From assembly GCA_002118135.1 (NCBI GenBank), contig BDIU01000259.1:47627-111626 (forward strand): a stretch of 64,000 nt of DNA. Direction: 5' to 3'. The notes under the pieces are model-generated. The model saw nothing but the letters and a program-made list of their open reading frames with translations. It did no database searches and was not told where the DNA came from. Position 1 is the stretch's first letter; each line of letters begins with the position of its first letter. This DNA is from Trebouxia sp. TZW2008. Lineage: Eukaryota > Chlorophyta > Trebouxiophyceae > Trebouxiales > Trebouxiaceae. Shown here piece after piece: positions 1 to 11,401 of the stretch. Made by a program: the position numbers and the translations under genes.

Positions 1-544
1 TGCAGATGTATACACTGTGGGTGAGCTCATGTAAGGTAACTTTAGGCAGGAAATCACCTGAGCAAGCACGGGGCCTTGCATTGGACAAGCCTGGCTGACA
101 TTGACTTGTTGCTTTTGAGGCCAGTCATCTGTTGTAATGTAAAGATCCAGATCAGGCAGGGTTTGCTTCTGTGCTGCTGCTAAGATTTGCATTTTGATGT
201 TTCTGTTGCGTTGCTTGCTCAGGGACCCCAATATCTCGCCAACAACGTATAGCTTTGAGTCAATAATTTGTAGTCTAAAGCCTGCTCACACCATGGCAAC
301 TGGTGTTAAGACCAGATGAAACATCATGAATTATAGCACTCTTGATCAGGTCTTAAGTGTGCCGGTGAGCACCTTGGTCGCGGTTGGAGCAATAAGCTTG
401 CTCGACCATGTCGAGAGAGACTCCTGTCCGAAACTCATACAGATCACGGTCAATCTGCTGGAACAAGTCTTTGGCGCGGGGCTGGCCTTTCACAACGCGG
501 GCAAAGGTCAAGAGCAGGAGGAGCGCCCAGACGGTGCTGAGCAT
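1..544 (-). CDS. GT90/CAP10 (Rumi/POGLUT-like) glycosyltransferase, 5' part, runs off left edge
   Basis: Two phase-compatible exons are visible. Exon 1 is 544-373 and starts with a signal peptide (MLSTVWALLLLLTFARVVKG). It continues with FQQIDRDLYEFRTG and MVEQAYCS, which resemble the start of CAP10/POGLUT domains (acidic helix, then a Gly-(Ile/Val)-Ser/Thr stretch). Exon 2 is 179-58 and reads LPDLDLYITTDDWP, matching the family pattern LPDxxFxxNxxDWP. The donor after exon 1 is CAAG|GTGCTC and the acceptor before exon 2 is TTAG|CAGC. The exon 2 donor is CAG|GTGATT. Joined, they give about 98 residues, so the catalytic body lies outside the window. Family members act in the ER/Golgi lumen as protein O-glycosyltransferases, or in wall and capsule glycan synthesis. 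The gene is divergent from a GT61-like gene 935 bp away. Family assignment rests on two short motifs. Confidence 0.62.
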
Positions 545-1478
545 TGTAGACCTCGACCCTCAGATGTTCTCCATGATTCTGGCTAAGAAGCCGTGTGTGG
601 AACGCATGCTGGCTTCTTTTGCCCAGCCTCCTCGATGAGGTATATTTGCATGCATCGCCGTGGAGCCTCAGTTAACCACTGCAGCACCTTACGAGATGCA
701 AGCTTCGAACCGTCGAACACCATGTTTTTGCGCAGATCGGCTACTGTAGGAAGCTGGCGTTAAGCCAAGTCTCGGACGCAAAGACTTGGATCGCACCGAT
801 TGCATGCAACTTCAAATTTTGTGTGTGCATATCAAAGCGAGAAGAAGATCAAGGGGTTCGTTCCGTTACGGACTACGATTCTTTGCAGCGAGCGCGACTC
901 ATCAGTAGCAACGCCAGCGGTCCGCAGCGACGACGATTGAAGCCTGCTGCGCATCTTTATCCCGCTCCTCTATACCACAAGGTCAGTTCTGCCAGGAAAG
1001 ACCAAGCGCGGCAAAAAAAGGGTGCCGCACGTGTTAGGTTGAAAGGGAGGGAAGCCAACTGACTTGTGCGACGGTCGTTGTGCCGTCTCCAAGTCCGTGT
1101 CGGGGCATCGCGTCTGCTGCGCATGGTGCATTGACGTCGTCAACGTGACGCGATCCTGAAAAAGGTGCGTCTCGCCTAGAGCGTTTAACGCCTGCCTGCA
1201 TCGATGTACCGCCACAGACTTGCACCAAAGCATCTGCAACTGCAGGCGCAGCAACAAGCAGTGAACAGCATTTGATTTGCTGTGTAAAAAGCCTCTCGAA
1301 GGTGTCGCGGCGGAGGTGGCAGCCCGCCAAAAGCCGTGTCTTGCCCACGTTTCTCGCTGCAGCTTTCTCCTGCCGACTATGTAGCTCAAGCAGCTTCGTG
1401 AGGACAGCGCGCTAGCCCAGCCGGGCCGTCATCGGCTCAAGCAGCTGCGCTTGAACAGTCGCATCAGCGAACTCAATC
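545..1478. promoter_or_regulatory. Divergent intergenic region between GT90-like and GT61-like genes
   Basis: This 934-bp stretch separates the two start codons and must hold both promoters. Open frames on both strands here have no recognisable domain and no splice logic. I see no clear TATA box or other element I would name. Confidence 0.4.
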
Positions 1479-4400
1479 ATGCACACTCTAGGCAGGCAGC
1501 AAAAAGCAGTCTGCCTTCAGACTGTACTCTTGCTGTCAGCCATTTTCCATTCTTTGGCTGCTAGTGATTCCCTGCCAAGACGAATACATGCAACGCCACA
1601 GACCAGAGCGCACAGTCCTAGAGCTGCAGTAGGTAATCACACATTCACTGCTGACCTTCAATGTGCATGCATGGAAGACTTGTTGCTGCATGCAGCCGGC
1701 ATTGCATACACCGGCTGAAGTTTCTGCATACAAGCAAGCACTTATCTTCCACAAATGGTCAGCTACAATTTATACAACACAAGCTCTTGAGCTGGAAAAC
1801 ACATGGCATGCAGTTGCCAACCAGGAAACCTGTGAGCCGCCCCACTTTGTCGATTGGGCCCTGTGGGAACATGGTTGTGCGCATGAGAGGAATGTTTGTT
1901 TAGACCAGGTAAGGTTCTGGCCTCAACACTAGCATATGCAGAATAAGCAAGTTTGCCTTGGATCTGGCAATTTTGTCACCATTATAACCATGATATTTCA
2001 AACAAAGTGCTGTTTCAGTGATGTGCGGCTTGAATATTGTCTTCGCTTACCGTGGCACTGTGCTTTGCAGACATGTGTTGTAGTTGTTGGCTAATATAGA
2101 TATTCTTGTGCATGCAGGGAGTCTTTGTAGTATTTCAAGATAAAGTGAAGCCAGGCAAGAATTTCACTGGCAGTCAGCTATTTGACAATGGAGGAGCCTT
2201 TTACAACATGCCTGGCTTCCTAGATAACCTGAAGGTCAGAGCCATGATCAGCAATGTCATATCACACGCTCAACTGAGTCCTTGAGACCACCAAGATGCG
2301 CTTCGCATGTGCTCCCCATCTTGTCCATTGTGGTGGGCTAGCTTTGTCTACTTTTCACACCTTGCATCTCAACCAGCAGTTCCATTGACGGGCGTGTCAC
2401 AACTAACATTTTTCTGTATTTTCAGGAAAATGCCTTTCGACAGTTCTGCATATAACTGCGTGTTGAAAGTAGTGTGTTCAGTTCTTGGAATGTTGTGCAG
2501 GGTACCAAGACGCCCTTCAGGCAACCTTTGTTCAGAACAAATACCTTCCGTGACCCCCCAGACATTCTGGACCCAGTCTTTGACAGATGTTCTTTGCCCC
2601 TTGTCTGGTGGCCTTGGTGGCCTTTTAATGCAGGTCAGACCATTTTCATTTCTTGCAATCAGCTCATGCATCATATTGACCCCTTGTGTGCGTCTGTTGA
2701 ACTGATAGCAATACAATGCAGGTTAAACATGTCTGAGTCCTGCACATATCTGCATTCATGCCGAGCATTTCTGTTGTGCAGTACACAAGTCTGCACTGAC
2801 TAGCTGCATATTAGCGACTAGGTTCTCAAGGAGGCAAACAGTGAGTTTGCAGGGGTCATGAAGAGTGCTGCATGGAAGAGAGCCGTCCAAAGGGGACGTA
2901 CTTCCCTTTGGACAATTCTCTCGCTGCAGCTTTCTTTCATGCAGCCCTGTTCCTCTTTTGCACAGTCTCCAGCTGCCCGGTTGTCACCTTTTGCAATGTG
3001 ATGCTACTGTGCTGCCTCTCTCTGGTACTGCAGTAAGTCCTCTCAACACTGACTGCATTGGTTACCAAGTAGAAGGTCACATCCAAGTCTTTACTCAAAA
3101 GTGCCACTGCAGCCAGAAGGCAGTGACTGGTCCTCACTTTCATTGCTCTTACTTTCAGACTATCCTCATGTCAAGTGTCGTTAGCAAAAAGAAACACTTG
3201 CACCAAGAAAAGTCATCTTGACCTGTTTGCAATGTCTCTGTGCTTGTGCAGGTGACTTTACATTGGCCAGTGCCGTCCCTCTGCATGCCATGCTACAAGA
3301 AGGCATCATTGACCGCAATGTCAAGTTCACGCCTGTTCTGGAAGGCTTCAGAATGCCAGAGTACATTGACTGGGAGCTGCAGCCCTTCTCAAACTTCAAG
3401 GCAAGCTTGTATTGTCATCAAATTTTCCAGCACTAGTCCTAGCTTGCATGTTGTATCCTCACTTCTGAAAGTGATTTGGCGCTGCCATATGCACTTTGCA
3501 TGTTGTCTGACAAGCAGTCGAGCATGCTGTCCGTGTGTGTGCACTGTCTAGCAAGAGCATTGCAAGCATTGCTGACTTGGGTGTTGTCCCAGCCCCACCT
3601 GTCGATGACATTCATGCGCTTGGGCAAAAGTTATGAATGCACAAGCAGCTGTGTACACTAAAATCACAGCCCGGCTATGCAGGTTGAAACCTTAGATGAG
3701 CTGTCGTCAAGGGAAAGATCAGGGGCACGATGTTGGGAGAACATGCTGTTCTGTAAACCCCACGGCTTGTGGAATAGACGGCCTGACTGGATGCACCAGT
3801 CCTGGCATCATTTCTTGAAGTTTGGCGACTTTGGGCAGCAGGTCAGCGACTGAATGTGGTGTGACTATCGAGCCACATTGAACCCACAAGTTGTCTGCAA
3901 GTTCTTCACAGATGCTCTGCATCTTGTTGCCTTCTGTATTTGGCATGTCTCCTGCGTCAATAGCCAGCCTGACTGAATGCACCAGTCCTGGCATCATTTT
4001 CTGGAGGTTGGCGACTTTGGGCAGCAGGTCAGCAATTGACAGCATATATTGCATTCCAGCTAGGGTTTATTTGAGCATCACATCTCGAACCTGCTCAAAG
4101 GCTTCAACGGCTTTGCAAAGCTGCTGCTGTCTTTGATAGTGGGCAATTGATTGCAGCTGATGTGCGTTTCTGCAACCCAACCCTGGTCAGAAAGCTTGCA
4201 TTGCCTCATGCCAGTCATCAAGAAGTCAATGTCCACCTTATGGTGGCTTTCCTAGAGCGCCACCACAAGCAGCGCATGAAGAATTGCAATGAGCTCCTAG
4301 ATTGATGCAATAGCTCGCGCTATCAGCAGCACTTCAGCTCATACATATTGAGCGTGTGCATTTCCTGTGTGCAGATAGTTGACCACTACCGGAAACACCT

Positions 4401-6946
4401 GCCAGTCATCAAGAAGTCAGAAACCACCTTCAAGGTTGCCTTCATAGAGCGCCACCACAAACGGCGCATAGAGAACTACAAGGAGCTTCTAGACTGGTGC
4501 AATAACCGGCTGGTGCTACCGCCAGGAACGCATTGGACAGAGATCGATTGCGTGCCTCTGAATTTGGACCATGCTGACAGATACCTTCAGACTTTGGCTG
4601 AGATGCAGACTGTTGATGTCTTGGTATGCTGCTGCACTCTGTATTGTCTGTAGTACAATTTGCTTTGAAGTGCATCCTTTACTGGTGCAATACATGGCTG
4701 GTGCTGCCGCCAGGCACGCAGTGGACAGAGATTGATTGCATGCCATTGACTTTGGACCATGCTGACAGATATCTGCAGACCCTAGCACAGATGCAGACTG
4801 CTGATGTCTTGCTTTTGCTGCACTTTGTATTGCAAATTGCTGTGAACTGCATCCTGTGCTGGTGCAAACAGCGGCTGGTGCTGCCGCCAGGATTCCATTT
4901 TTTGGAGGTTTACTGCGTGACATTGAATCTGGATCATGCTGACAGATATCTGCAAATGCTAGCAGAGATGCAGACTGTTGATGTCTTGGTATGATGCGCC
5001 TTGCTTGTTGCATGTAAAGCCTCCGTGTTGATTAAACAGGCTGAGATTGGATGTGTCCCTCACTTGTTGGCTATGGTGCATTTTGCTGTGACTGATGTGC
5101 TGCGTTGAATGCCAAGGCCTCGTCAACGCGCCCCAAGCATGTCTTGTTGCAAAAGCATGTTGGGCGTCTCAAACTTCAGGCATGTTTCAAATGTGCATGC
5201 ACAGTTACAGCATACTGTTCCATTACACAAGCCAGCAAAGTCTGTACATCAGCAGGCACAGCGCTTGGCTTTGACTTGGTGGTGCAAGAGTCTTTCCCTC
5301 CATGCCATTTCGCTGTTATGCTTTCTGCTCAGATTGGCAGCCATGGAGCCGGTTTTATCAACCACATGTTCATGAGGAAGGGCACTTTGTTTCCAGAACT
5401 TGTGCCATGTGGGTTTGATGACCCATGTCATGGCAACTCAAGAGCTGACTGTGGTGTTGATTGCTCAGGTTGGCAGCCATGGAGCCGGTCTCATCAATCA
5501 TATGTTCATGAGGAAAGGCACTTCCTTCCTGGAAATTGTGCCGTGTGGGTTTGATGACCCATTTCATGATGACTCATTCCAAGTGCCTGCCAGGGTGCAG
5601 AACTTCCAATTTGGATTTAAGCTGACTACTGTCAGCCCCATGTTGTGCTCTAGAAGTCAAGCAGAACTTGGAGATCCTGAAGGTAAGGCTTCTAATTTTG
5701 CTGACCCCACTGCACATGGGCCATGTTGTTTTCGATTTCTTAAGCTTCTCATAAAGCATATTGTTGTGACCACCATTAGCCCCATGCTATGCTCTAGCAG
5801 TCAAGCAGGGCTTGGTGATCCTGAGGGTAAGGGTGCTATTCTTGCTGACACCATTGCATGACCACCTTTTGTGTTTTGCCCCTCATCAACCCCACTCAGC
5901 GCGTCCCTGTTTCTGCCTTTGGCCACTGTCAGTCTGATGCCTTGCTCCAGGAGTCAAGCAGAGCTTGGTCGTCCTGAGGGTACGGGCTCTTTTTGTGCTG
6001 CAATTCACTGCAGAGCAGTCTTTTGTGTTTTGCTTCTCATCAACCCCACATTGCATGTCCTTCCTTCTGCCTTTGGTCACTGTCAATACCATACTGTGCT
6101 CAAGGGGTCAATCAGAACTTGGCAATCCTGACGATGTTGGTGTAATCTTGCTGAATGTATTTGCCACCAGCCTTACCCTGCATGTGATTGTTTCTGCCTT
6201 TTTGTTGCCACCTTTGCAAATTTCGTTGCCTGTTGTCAGCCTGTACAGTACGCTAAGCCCCAAAGCAGCTTCTACAATGCACAGGCTGACTGTAGGCAAT
6301 CACAAGCTGCAAACGTGCAAGGTGCAAAGGGCTTATTTTCACCCGTGTGATCTGTGATGGTCTGTGAGCCTGGAGTCTATGGCATTTGTGATCTGTATGC
6401 TTTTGACAAAGTTGACAGAGCTTTCATGTACGGCTCACATGGTGTTAGTGGTGTGTTGTGCTTGAGGAGGTAGCCATGAATGTTGTGAACAGGCTGTATG
6501 CCTCATCAACATTGCCATCAGCATCATCATCACCGTGTCTTACATGCTGTCTAGCAAGGTCCTGTGACCCTTTTAGGTGCATACAAAAGCAGTGAGGTGC
6601 CATCAAACATTCTGTTCACCTCTGGTTGCCTGCCTTCAGCTCTGTCCAAGGATGTTTGGGTGGCAGGCTCATTTGTGAACACCATTCATGCCTCTTTCTG
6701 TCTTCTGTATGTATACACGAGCACAGTACGAGCAGTGTTGCCGTTGCCAAGTAGGTATGTTGCTTGCCTGCAGCTTTGTCCAAGGACGATTGGGTGGCAG
6801 GCTCATTCTTGCGGGATCAAGATGTCACAGTCGACATCAGCACCATGGACGTCATATTCCAGCGCATATTCTCACTGCACGGCGACGCAGAGCTATATGT
6901 GAATGCCACACGGGACCAGCCAGGTTTCAACATGTTGACACAATGA
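1479..6946 (+). CDS. GT61-family (DUF563-like) glycosyltransferase, 8 exons
   Basis: Proposed exons: 1479-1628, 1696-1908, 2118-2234, 2501-2633, 3252-3400, 4375-4623, 5469-5682, 6774-6946. Phases join throughout, giving about 465 residues, a normal size for GT61. The N-terminus is a signal peptide or anchor (hydrophobic VLLLSAIFHSLAA). Exon 6 carries FIERHHKRRIENYKELLDW. Exon 7 carries the family hallmark GSHGAGLINHMFMRKGT followed by EIVPCGF. The protein ends QPGFNMLTQ. GT61 enzymes transfer xylose, arabinose or GlcNAc to glycans in the secretory pathway; the donor sugar here cannot be told. Exon 5 has a GC donor (TCAAG|GCAAGC). The exon 1/2 boundary is the least certain, as that intron would be only 67 bp. 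The introns hold truncated copies of exons 6, 7 and 8, listed separately. Confidence 0.68.
3775..4042. repeat. Direct repeat in GT61 intron 5
   Basis: About 80 bp (from 'gcctgactg.atgcaccagtcctggcatcatt' to 'gactttgggcagcaggtcag') occur at 3780-3850 and again at 3964-4031. On the minus strand both read ADLLPKVA.LQ.MMPGLVH, but there is no start, splice site or family match, so I treat it as an intronic duplication. Confidence 0.7.
4195..4310 (+). pseudogene. Decayed 5' copy of GT61 exon 6
   Basis: The stretch from the LPVIKK-encoding bases to LLDWCN-encoding bases of exon 6 (4375-4623) is repeated here with substitutions, a small frame change and a stop where exon 6 has the DW codons. It lies upstream of the intact exon and contains only its first part. 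Confidence 0.75.
4640..4990 (+). pseudogene. Two 3' copies of GT61 exon 6 with donors
   Basis: Two copies, about 4665-4812 and 4853-4989, repeat the second half of exon 6: (W)CN..LVLPPG, then LDHADRYLQ, then VDVL or ADVL. Each ends at the position of the exon 6 donor; the first has ttgctt where the exon has ttggta, and the second keeps ttggta. They are still open in frame and lie downstream of the intact exon. They could be mistaken for alternative exons, but neither has a convincing acceptor. Confidence 0.75.
5333..5435 (+). pseudogene. 5' copy of GT61 exon 7 (HGAG motif exon)
   Basis: After an acceptor (ctgctcag) this copy encodes IGSHGAGFINHMFMRKGT and VPCGFDDP, nearly identical to the intact exon at 5469-5682. 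Similarity stops just after the FDDP codons and no donor follows. The two HGAG copies are 136 bp apart. An alternative reading is a mutually exclusive exon, but the copy lacks the second half of the exon. Confidence 0.75.
5765..6145 (+). pseudogene. Three 3' copies of GT61 exon 7
   Basis: The end of exon 7 (SPMLCSRSQAELGDPEG at the donor) recurs three times downstream: SPMLCSSSQAGLGDPEG ending near 5826, SLMPCSRSQAELGRPEG near 5980, and a more decayed TILCSRGQSELGNP near 6130. The first two keep a gta donor. Spacing is about 145-155 bp. Confidence 0.78.
6648..6700 (+). pseudogene. 5' copy of the last GT61 exon
   Basis: The first codons of exon 8 (ALSKDDWVAGSF at 6774) are repeated here as ALSKDVWVAGSF and then diverge. 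It lies 125 bp upstream of the intact exon. Confidence 0.75.
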
Positions 6947-7733
6947 AGTTGCATGCACAGTTGAATTGAAAAAATCGGTGTCAGCTGAGTTGATGCAACC
7001 GCTGTCAGGGTCAGATAGCAGCACAGTGAAGTTGCAAATACACTGGCTGTGAGACAGCAGGTGGGATGCGGCATTCTTCTCAAACCAAAGCAAATAAATG
7101 ACGACTGCTTTCAGCCTTTGCAGTACGACACATGCAAGCTGCAAAGCCATCAGTGATTGCTTGCTCCCTGTGAATGAAGCGCTACAGTTGAAGTTGTGCC
7201 ACAATGGCTCTCGAGACATGTTTTAGCTTGCTAGGTTGTCGACTCTTGTTTTAGGATTAGCCAAGTATGGCGATTTTGCTTCTGAGGTCCACCTTCTGAA
7301 GTACCCTCACTTGCAACTTGCAATCACAGTTGCCGGTCAATAACAGCATGCGAACGTGCGTTTTGTGACATTGCACATACACATCTAAATTGATCTGTGT
7401 AGCAAGCAACTACAGCACACAGTGAAGGATAAAAATGCTGGCTGGAGAGGTTGCAGATGGAAGTATCGTAGTGCCGGCAAAACGGCTTTTGTCAGCAGTG
7501 CACCGATTTTAGGTACCTCTACTACACACGTGTCACACACAAACATAATGCTCTCTCTAGATGCACACTGTACTCAACTCAGCCTTTTTTACTCTCTCAC
7601 TAAACATCATGTAAGCCTCTGGGCAGAGACTGTGTGATGTCTGACACATGCAAATGCTGCTGACCCTCCTGTAGCTGTAGTTGCTGAATGACATCCTGCC
7701 AAAGTCACCTATGGTGCTGCCTTGCCAAACACT
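6947..7733. other. Convergent intergenic region
   Basis: This lies between the 3' ends of the GT61-like gene and the KAS III gene and should hold both 3' UTRs. I see no gene or structured element. Confidence 0.5.
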
Positions 7734-10621
7734 TCATTGCCATTTCACAATAATGCCAGCCCACGTCAAGCCTGCCCCAAACCCAGCCATACCAATCTGC
7801 ACGACACAGAGCGTTGATTGCTGTGCCGGAAATGTTCCATTTCACTCAGTCAAAAGGTGCCAGCAAAGCGTAAGCAGAATTCACTGAGACAGACGTAGCT
7901 TGTGACTATGACATTGCACAGTGTCAGCCGCCACTCAGTTGCTGAGCCTGCGCAAAAGCAAAACATGACTCAGGATGCGCTAGGCAAGCTGACGTGACAC
8001 AGTGACCAACAAGTCAGATGCTCTTACCATGTCACCATTCTTGATCTTGCCACCGCGCACAGCCTCATCAAATGCAAGTGGGATTGAAGCTGCTGATGTG
8101 TTGCCGTACTCTGCCAGGTTTGACACCACACGCTCTGATGAGATCCCTATTCGTTGTGCTGCTGCATCTAGGATGCGCTGGTTGGCTTGATGAAGCACTA
8201 GCCAGTCGATTTGCTCTGTCGTTACACCTGCATCCTTCATTGCTGCTTGCAAAGTCTGCATGGCAAGCAAAGGCAATCACTCAGCAAGTCTCTGTTAGAA
8301 GCTTGAAACCCACATAGATTGTGGCAGACTCTGATGCATCAACACATGACCAGTTGAGTGCTGCAGCTGTTGGCTGCGTGCAGTGCCAAGATCCAACATG
8401 TTAAGCACATTTGAAATGCACTCATGCATAACATTAGCGATGAGGACAGACATGAGCAATAATGTGCATCACATGATCGCAATAGTGTGAATCACCTGAC
8501 TGCAGACATCTGATGTCTGTGTACATTGAGTTGCATTCAGGCAACCAACATGTTGAGAGTGATAGCAGGAATGAGCTTACTGAAGGAACAGCTCGGACAG
8601 CAAACTTGAAGACATCCTGCCCATTCATGATAATGTTGGCAAATGAGCCCTCATTTGACGCTCCTGTGGGATTGTGCGGCTTCAAGCCTTCTTGACTAAA
8701 GTAACACTGCAACACGAACAACCCATCTGAGCTTGTGTGGTTGAGTGCATTTCTAAGCAACTGCCTGATCAGTGTCAGAGGAGCAATAGGCAACAGGCGT
8801 TCAACCTCAACAACCAACAGCCTGTATCAGAGTGCATGCCAGACCACAAGGTTTGCCTTGCATTGTGAGAGCAGCAGCAGCAGCCAAAAGACCTGCCTAC
8901 AAGGGCACTGCATTTGACAAGACCACTCCTCTTTACTTGAGTGAACATAGCAGAGCAGGACCTTGTCTGGCCAGTAGCGGAGCACTTCAAGAACATTTTG
9001 CCAGGCAGCTGAGATACTTACATTCAGGTCTTTCTTGCTACAGCATCATTGCAGTCGACAAGACAATCCCAAGTTACATGAACATGCATGTTAGAGCAAA
9101 CAGCTGCCTTGTCAACGCCAGCACAGCAACAGGCATTGCTGCAGCAGTTACTCAGTGCAATTGTGGTATACATGACTTACTGCTGGGCCCACTGAGCCTG
9201 CTTAGCATACGTTTAGAATGAAATACAAGTGAGAATGACTTACATTCAGGTGTTTCTGGCCGACGCCATCGCTATGTGAGTCTTTGCCTAACAGACTACA
9301 CTGACCAGGCTGTGCTGTCAGCACCATTGCTCCAGTGCCATCGCCAAAAAGGATGCATGTAGCTGCAAATCATGAAGACTTTTTGTCTTCTGACTTTTCA
9401 ACAGCTGAACATCAACTGTCCATAATGCAATGCTCAGAACAAGCCATCCTGGTAAGACAGGATTTGAGTCACAGACACCCAGCACATGTGCTGGAAAGTG
9501 TAAAGCAGAGGCTGTTCTTGTTGTTGTTCTTATGTTGTTATTTCAGCTTGCAACAGTGCGTCCAGCTGCGTTGCACTGGAGTGCATGTGTTAGCTGTGAC
9601 AATGTGCTTAGCTATGTTGCAGTAAGATTTATGTAGCTGCTGTGATAGCGCGCTGAGCCCTGGTTGCAATTAGTTGTCAGTGACAATTGTGACCATAAAC
9701 TCAACTGCGTTGCAATGGAGTGTATGTGGTCTGTGACAGTGTGCTTAGCTATGTTGCGCTGGAGGGTATGTGATAGCTTTGGCGGTGTGCTGAGCTAAGA
9801 TGTATATGACAGTCATGACAATGCATTGAGCCTGGTTGCAGTGATGTGTACATGGCAGCTGAGGGATCCTCTGAACAGCAATGTGAGCAGCATTGAACTT
9901 ACATCTGTCACGCCAGTCTGTATATCTAGAAAGCGCATCTGCGCCAACGACAACTATGTTGCGGTACATGCCACATCTTATATAGGTTGCAGCTGATATG
10001 AGTGCAATGACAAAGCCGCTGCAGGCTGCTGTCAGGTCAAATGCTGTAGCATTTTTGGCTCCTATGAGTGTTTGAACCTGCAAAGGTGCAATCATTTTAA
10101 GCTGCAACATGCGTTGGCTTGTTGAGGCTAACAAGCAGAAGTCCTCTTACCCTGCAGGCGCTTCCGAACAGATCATCTGGACTTGAGGTTGCAAGAATAA
10201 TCAGGTCGACCTCTTCTGCAGAAATGCCTGCCATTTCCAGGGCTTGCTGTGTTGCCTTGGCTGCGTGATCACTGAGAGTCTCATCTTTCCCAAGAATATG
10301 CCGCCTGCGTATGCCGGTTCTGCTGGCGATCCACTCATCGTTGGTCTCCACGAGTTTCTCCAAGTCTTTATTCGATAGCACTGATTTCGGAACCGAACTG
10401 CCGCAGCCTACAAGCTTGCAACCTGTATCCCAGAGCTTTCCCGCGGCACAGAGCGTGGAAAATTGCTTTGATCTGTTTGCATGTGTCCTTGATTGGTTCT
10501 GGAATCGCTGATGATTGCAGCTACGTTGCTGAAGCTGTCGAAACCGCTGCGGCAAACTGTGAGCGTGCCATGTACGTTCTGCCGTGCTTGCCACAGGAGG
10601 GCTGGCCGAGCTCATGAGCAT
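7734..10621 (-). CDS. fabH: Plastid 3-oxoacyl-[acyl-carrier-protein] synthase III (KAS III)
   Basis: Six exons on the minus strand join in phase: 10621-10151, 10077-9903, 9362-9244, 8706-8581, 8255-8028 and 7796-7734, for 393 residues, the usual length for a plant KAS III with a transit peptide. The first ~65 residues are Ser/Arg/Gln-rich and acid-poor, as in a chloroplast transit peptide. The condensing enzyme starts with [15 protein letters not shown]. The catalytic triad is intact: Cys176 in [10 protein letters not shown], His319 in [11 protein letters not shown] and Asn349 in [19 protein letters not shown] and the C-terminal [15 protein letters not shown] are also family hallmarks. The enzyme condenses acetyl-CoA with malonyl-ACP and starts type II fatty acid synthesis in the plastid stroma. 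Intron 2 holds tandem repeats and intron 3 holds an echo of the exon 3 donor region. Confidence 0.93.
8918..9175. repeat. Intronic duplication and exon 3 donor echo in KAS III intron 3
   Basis: On the minus strand 9060-9022 repeats the 3' end and donor of exon 3 (CACCTGAATGTAAGT at 9244; AGACCTGAATGTAAGT here), about 222 bp downstream of the real donor. Sequence near 9055-9120 (tcgacaagacaatccc...acatg) is imperfectly repeated at 8918-8980 (ttgacaagaccactcc...cttg). Confidence 0.6.
9570..9860. repeat. Irregular short tandem repeats in KAS III intron 2
   Basis: Variants of the words 'gttgcactggagtgtatgtg', 'gacaatgtgcttagctatg' and 'gctgagcctggttgca' recur several times, in units of roughly 50-75 bp. 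No coding sense is seen on either strand. Confidence 0.65.
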
Positions 10622-11401
10622 GTCACTAGATGGCTGGCTGCCCGAGCCTTATCGAGCGATCGTGCATGGGCTGGCGACGGCTACAGTGGTAATGGCATCG
10701 GGCAATGACACAGGGATCGACCACACTTTGCGCAATGCACTTTGACCGGTCGTCCTTTCAATCGTCTCCTGACTAAAGCAATGCTGTGCGGTGACAATGG
10801 ACACAAGCAATGTCATTGTTCTTGCTGTGTTTCTGCACCAGAATTGCATGCTGAATGCCCTGGTGTTACGGCACACAATTGCAGCCTTATTGTGTCCGTT
10901 TGAATAATCGGACAAACATATTGTGAGCCTGCTTTGTGACGCGATGCTCAGCGCCTCTTGCGTGACTTCGACAGATCATACTTATATCAATCTGCAACAT
11001 TGGAAGTTCTGTAACGATTCCAGCGTGACCAGCGGCATCAAAGACCCACAGTTAGTTGTGTGCAGAATTATCAAGGGTTTGACACCCTTCCTTTACAAGG
11101 CTTCAATATTTGTAAATGATTATCCCCCTCGATCTTTCGAAAGGCTCTTATAAACTAAGATTGCTCTGTGTTACACTGGTGTTGTCCGACGGCAGCTGGC
11201 ATGCACAGCTTGCAGCATGAGTAACCCGCAGGTAAACCCTGAGGTAAAATTCAAGATCTGAACCTTGCAGGCGTTCCTTGGACAAGCCAATCGAAAGATG
11301 CTGGCGGTTGACCTGGGCTGCAGCACGATGGCGGAAACACATCAGCAAGCTGAGAGCGCGGCGCTGTTCTTCTTGCTGCAGCCTTTGCTGCTTCAGCAGC
11401 C
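10622..11401. promoter_or_regulatory. Divergent intergenic region, KAS III and secreted LRR protein 1
   Basis: Promoter space for both genes. Near 11275-11300 the words 'ggacaagccaatcgaaagatg' resemble 'ggaaaggccaagcgaaagatg' upstream of the second LRR gene (about 15256-15280), so part of the 5' region was duplicated with the gene. Confidence 0.4.

Noticed and set aside
970..1389. Minus-strand 139-codon open frame between the glycosyltransferases
   Set aside because: No motif, no splice logic and atypical composition; it lies in the shared promoter region.
4640..4990. Mutually exclusive alternative exons of the GT61 gene
   Set aside because: The copies hold only the second half of exon 6 and lack convincing acceptors; a 5' remnant upstream and similar copies in other genes fit truncated duplication better.
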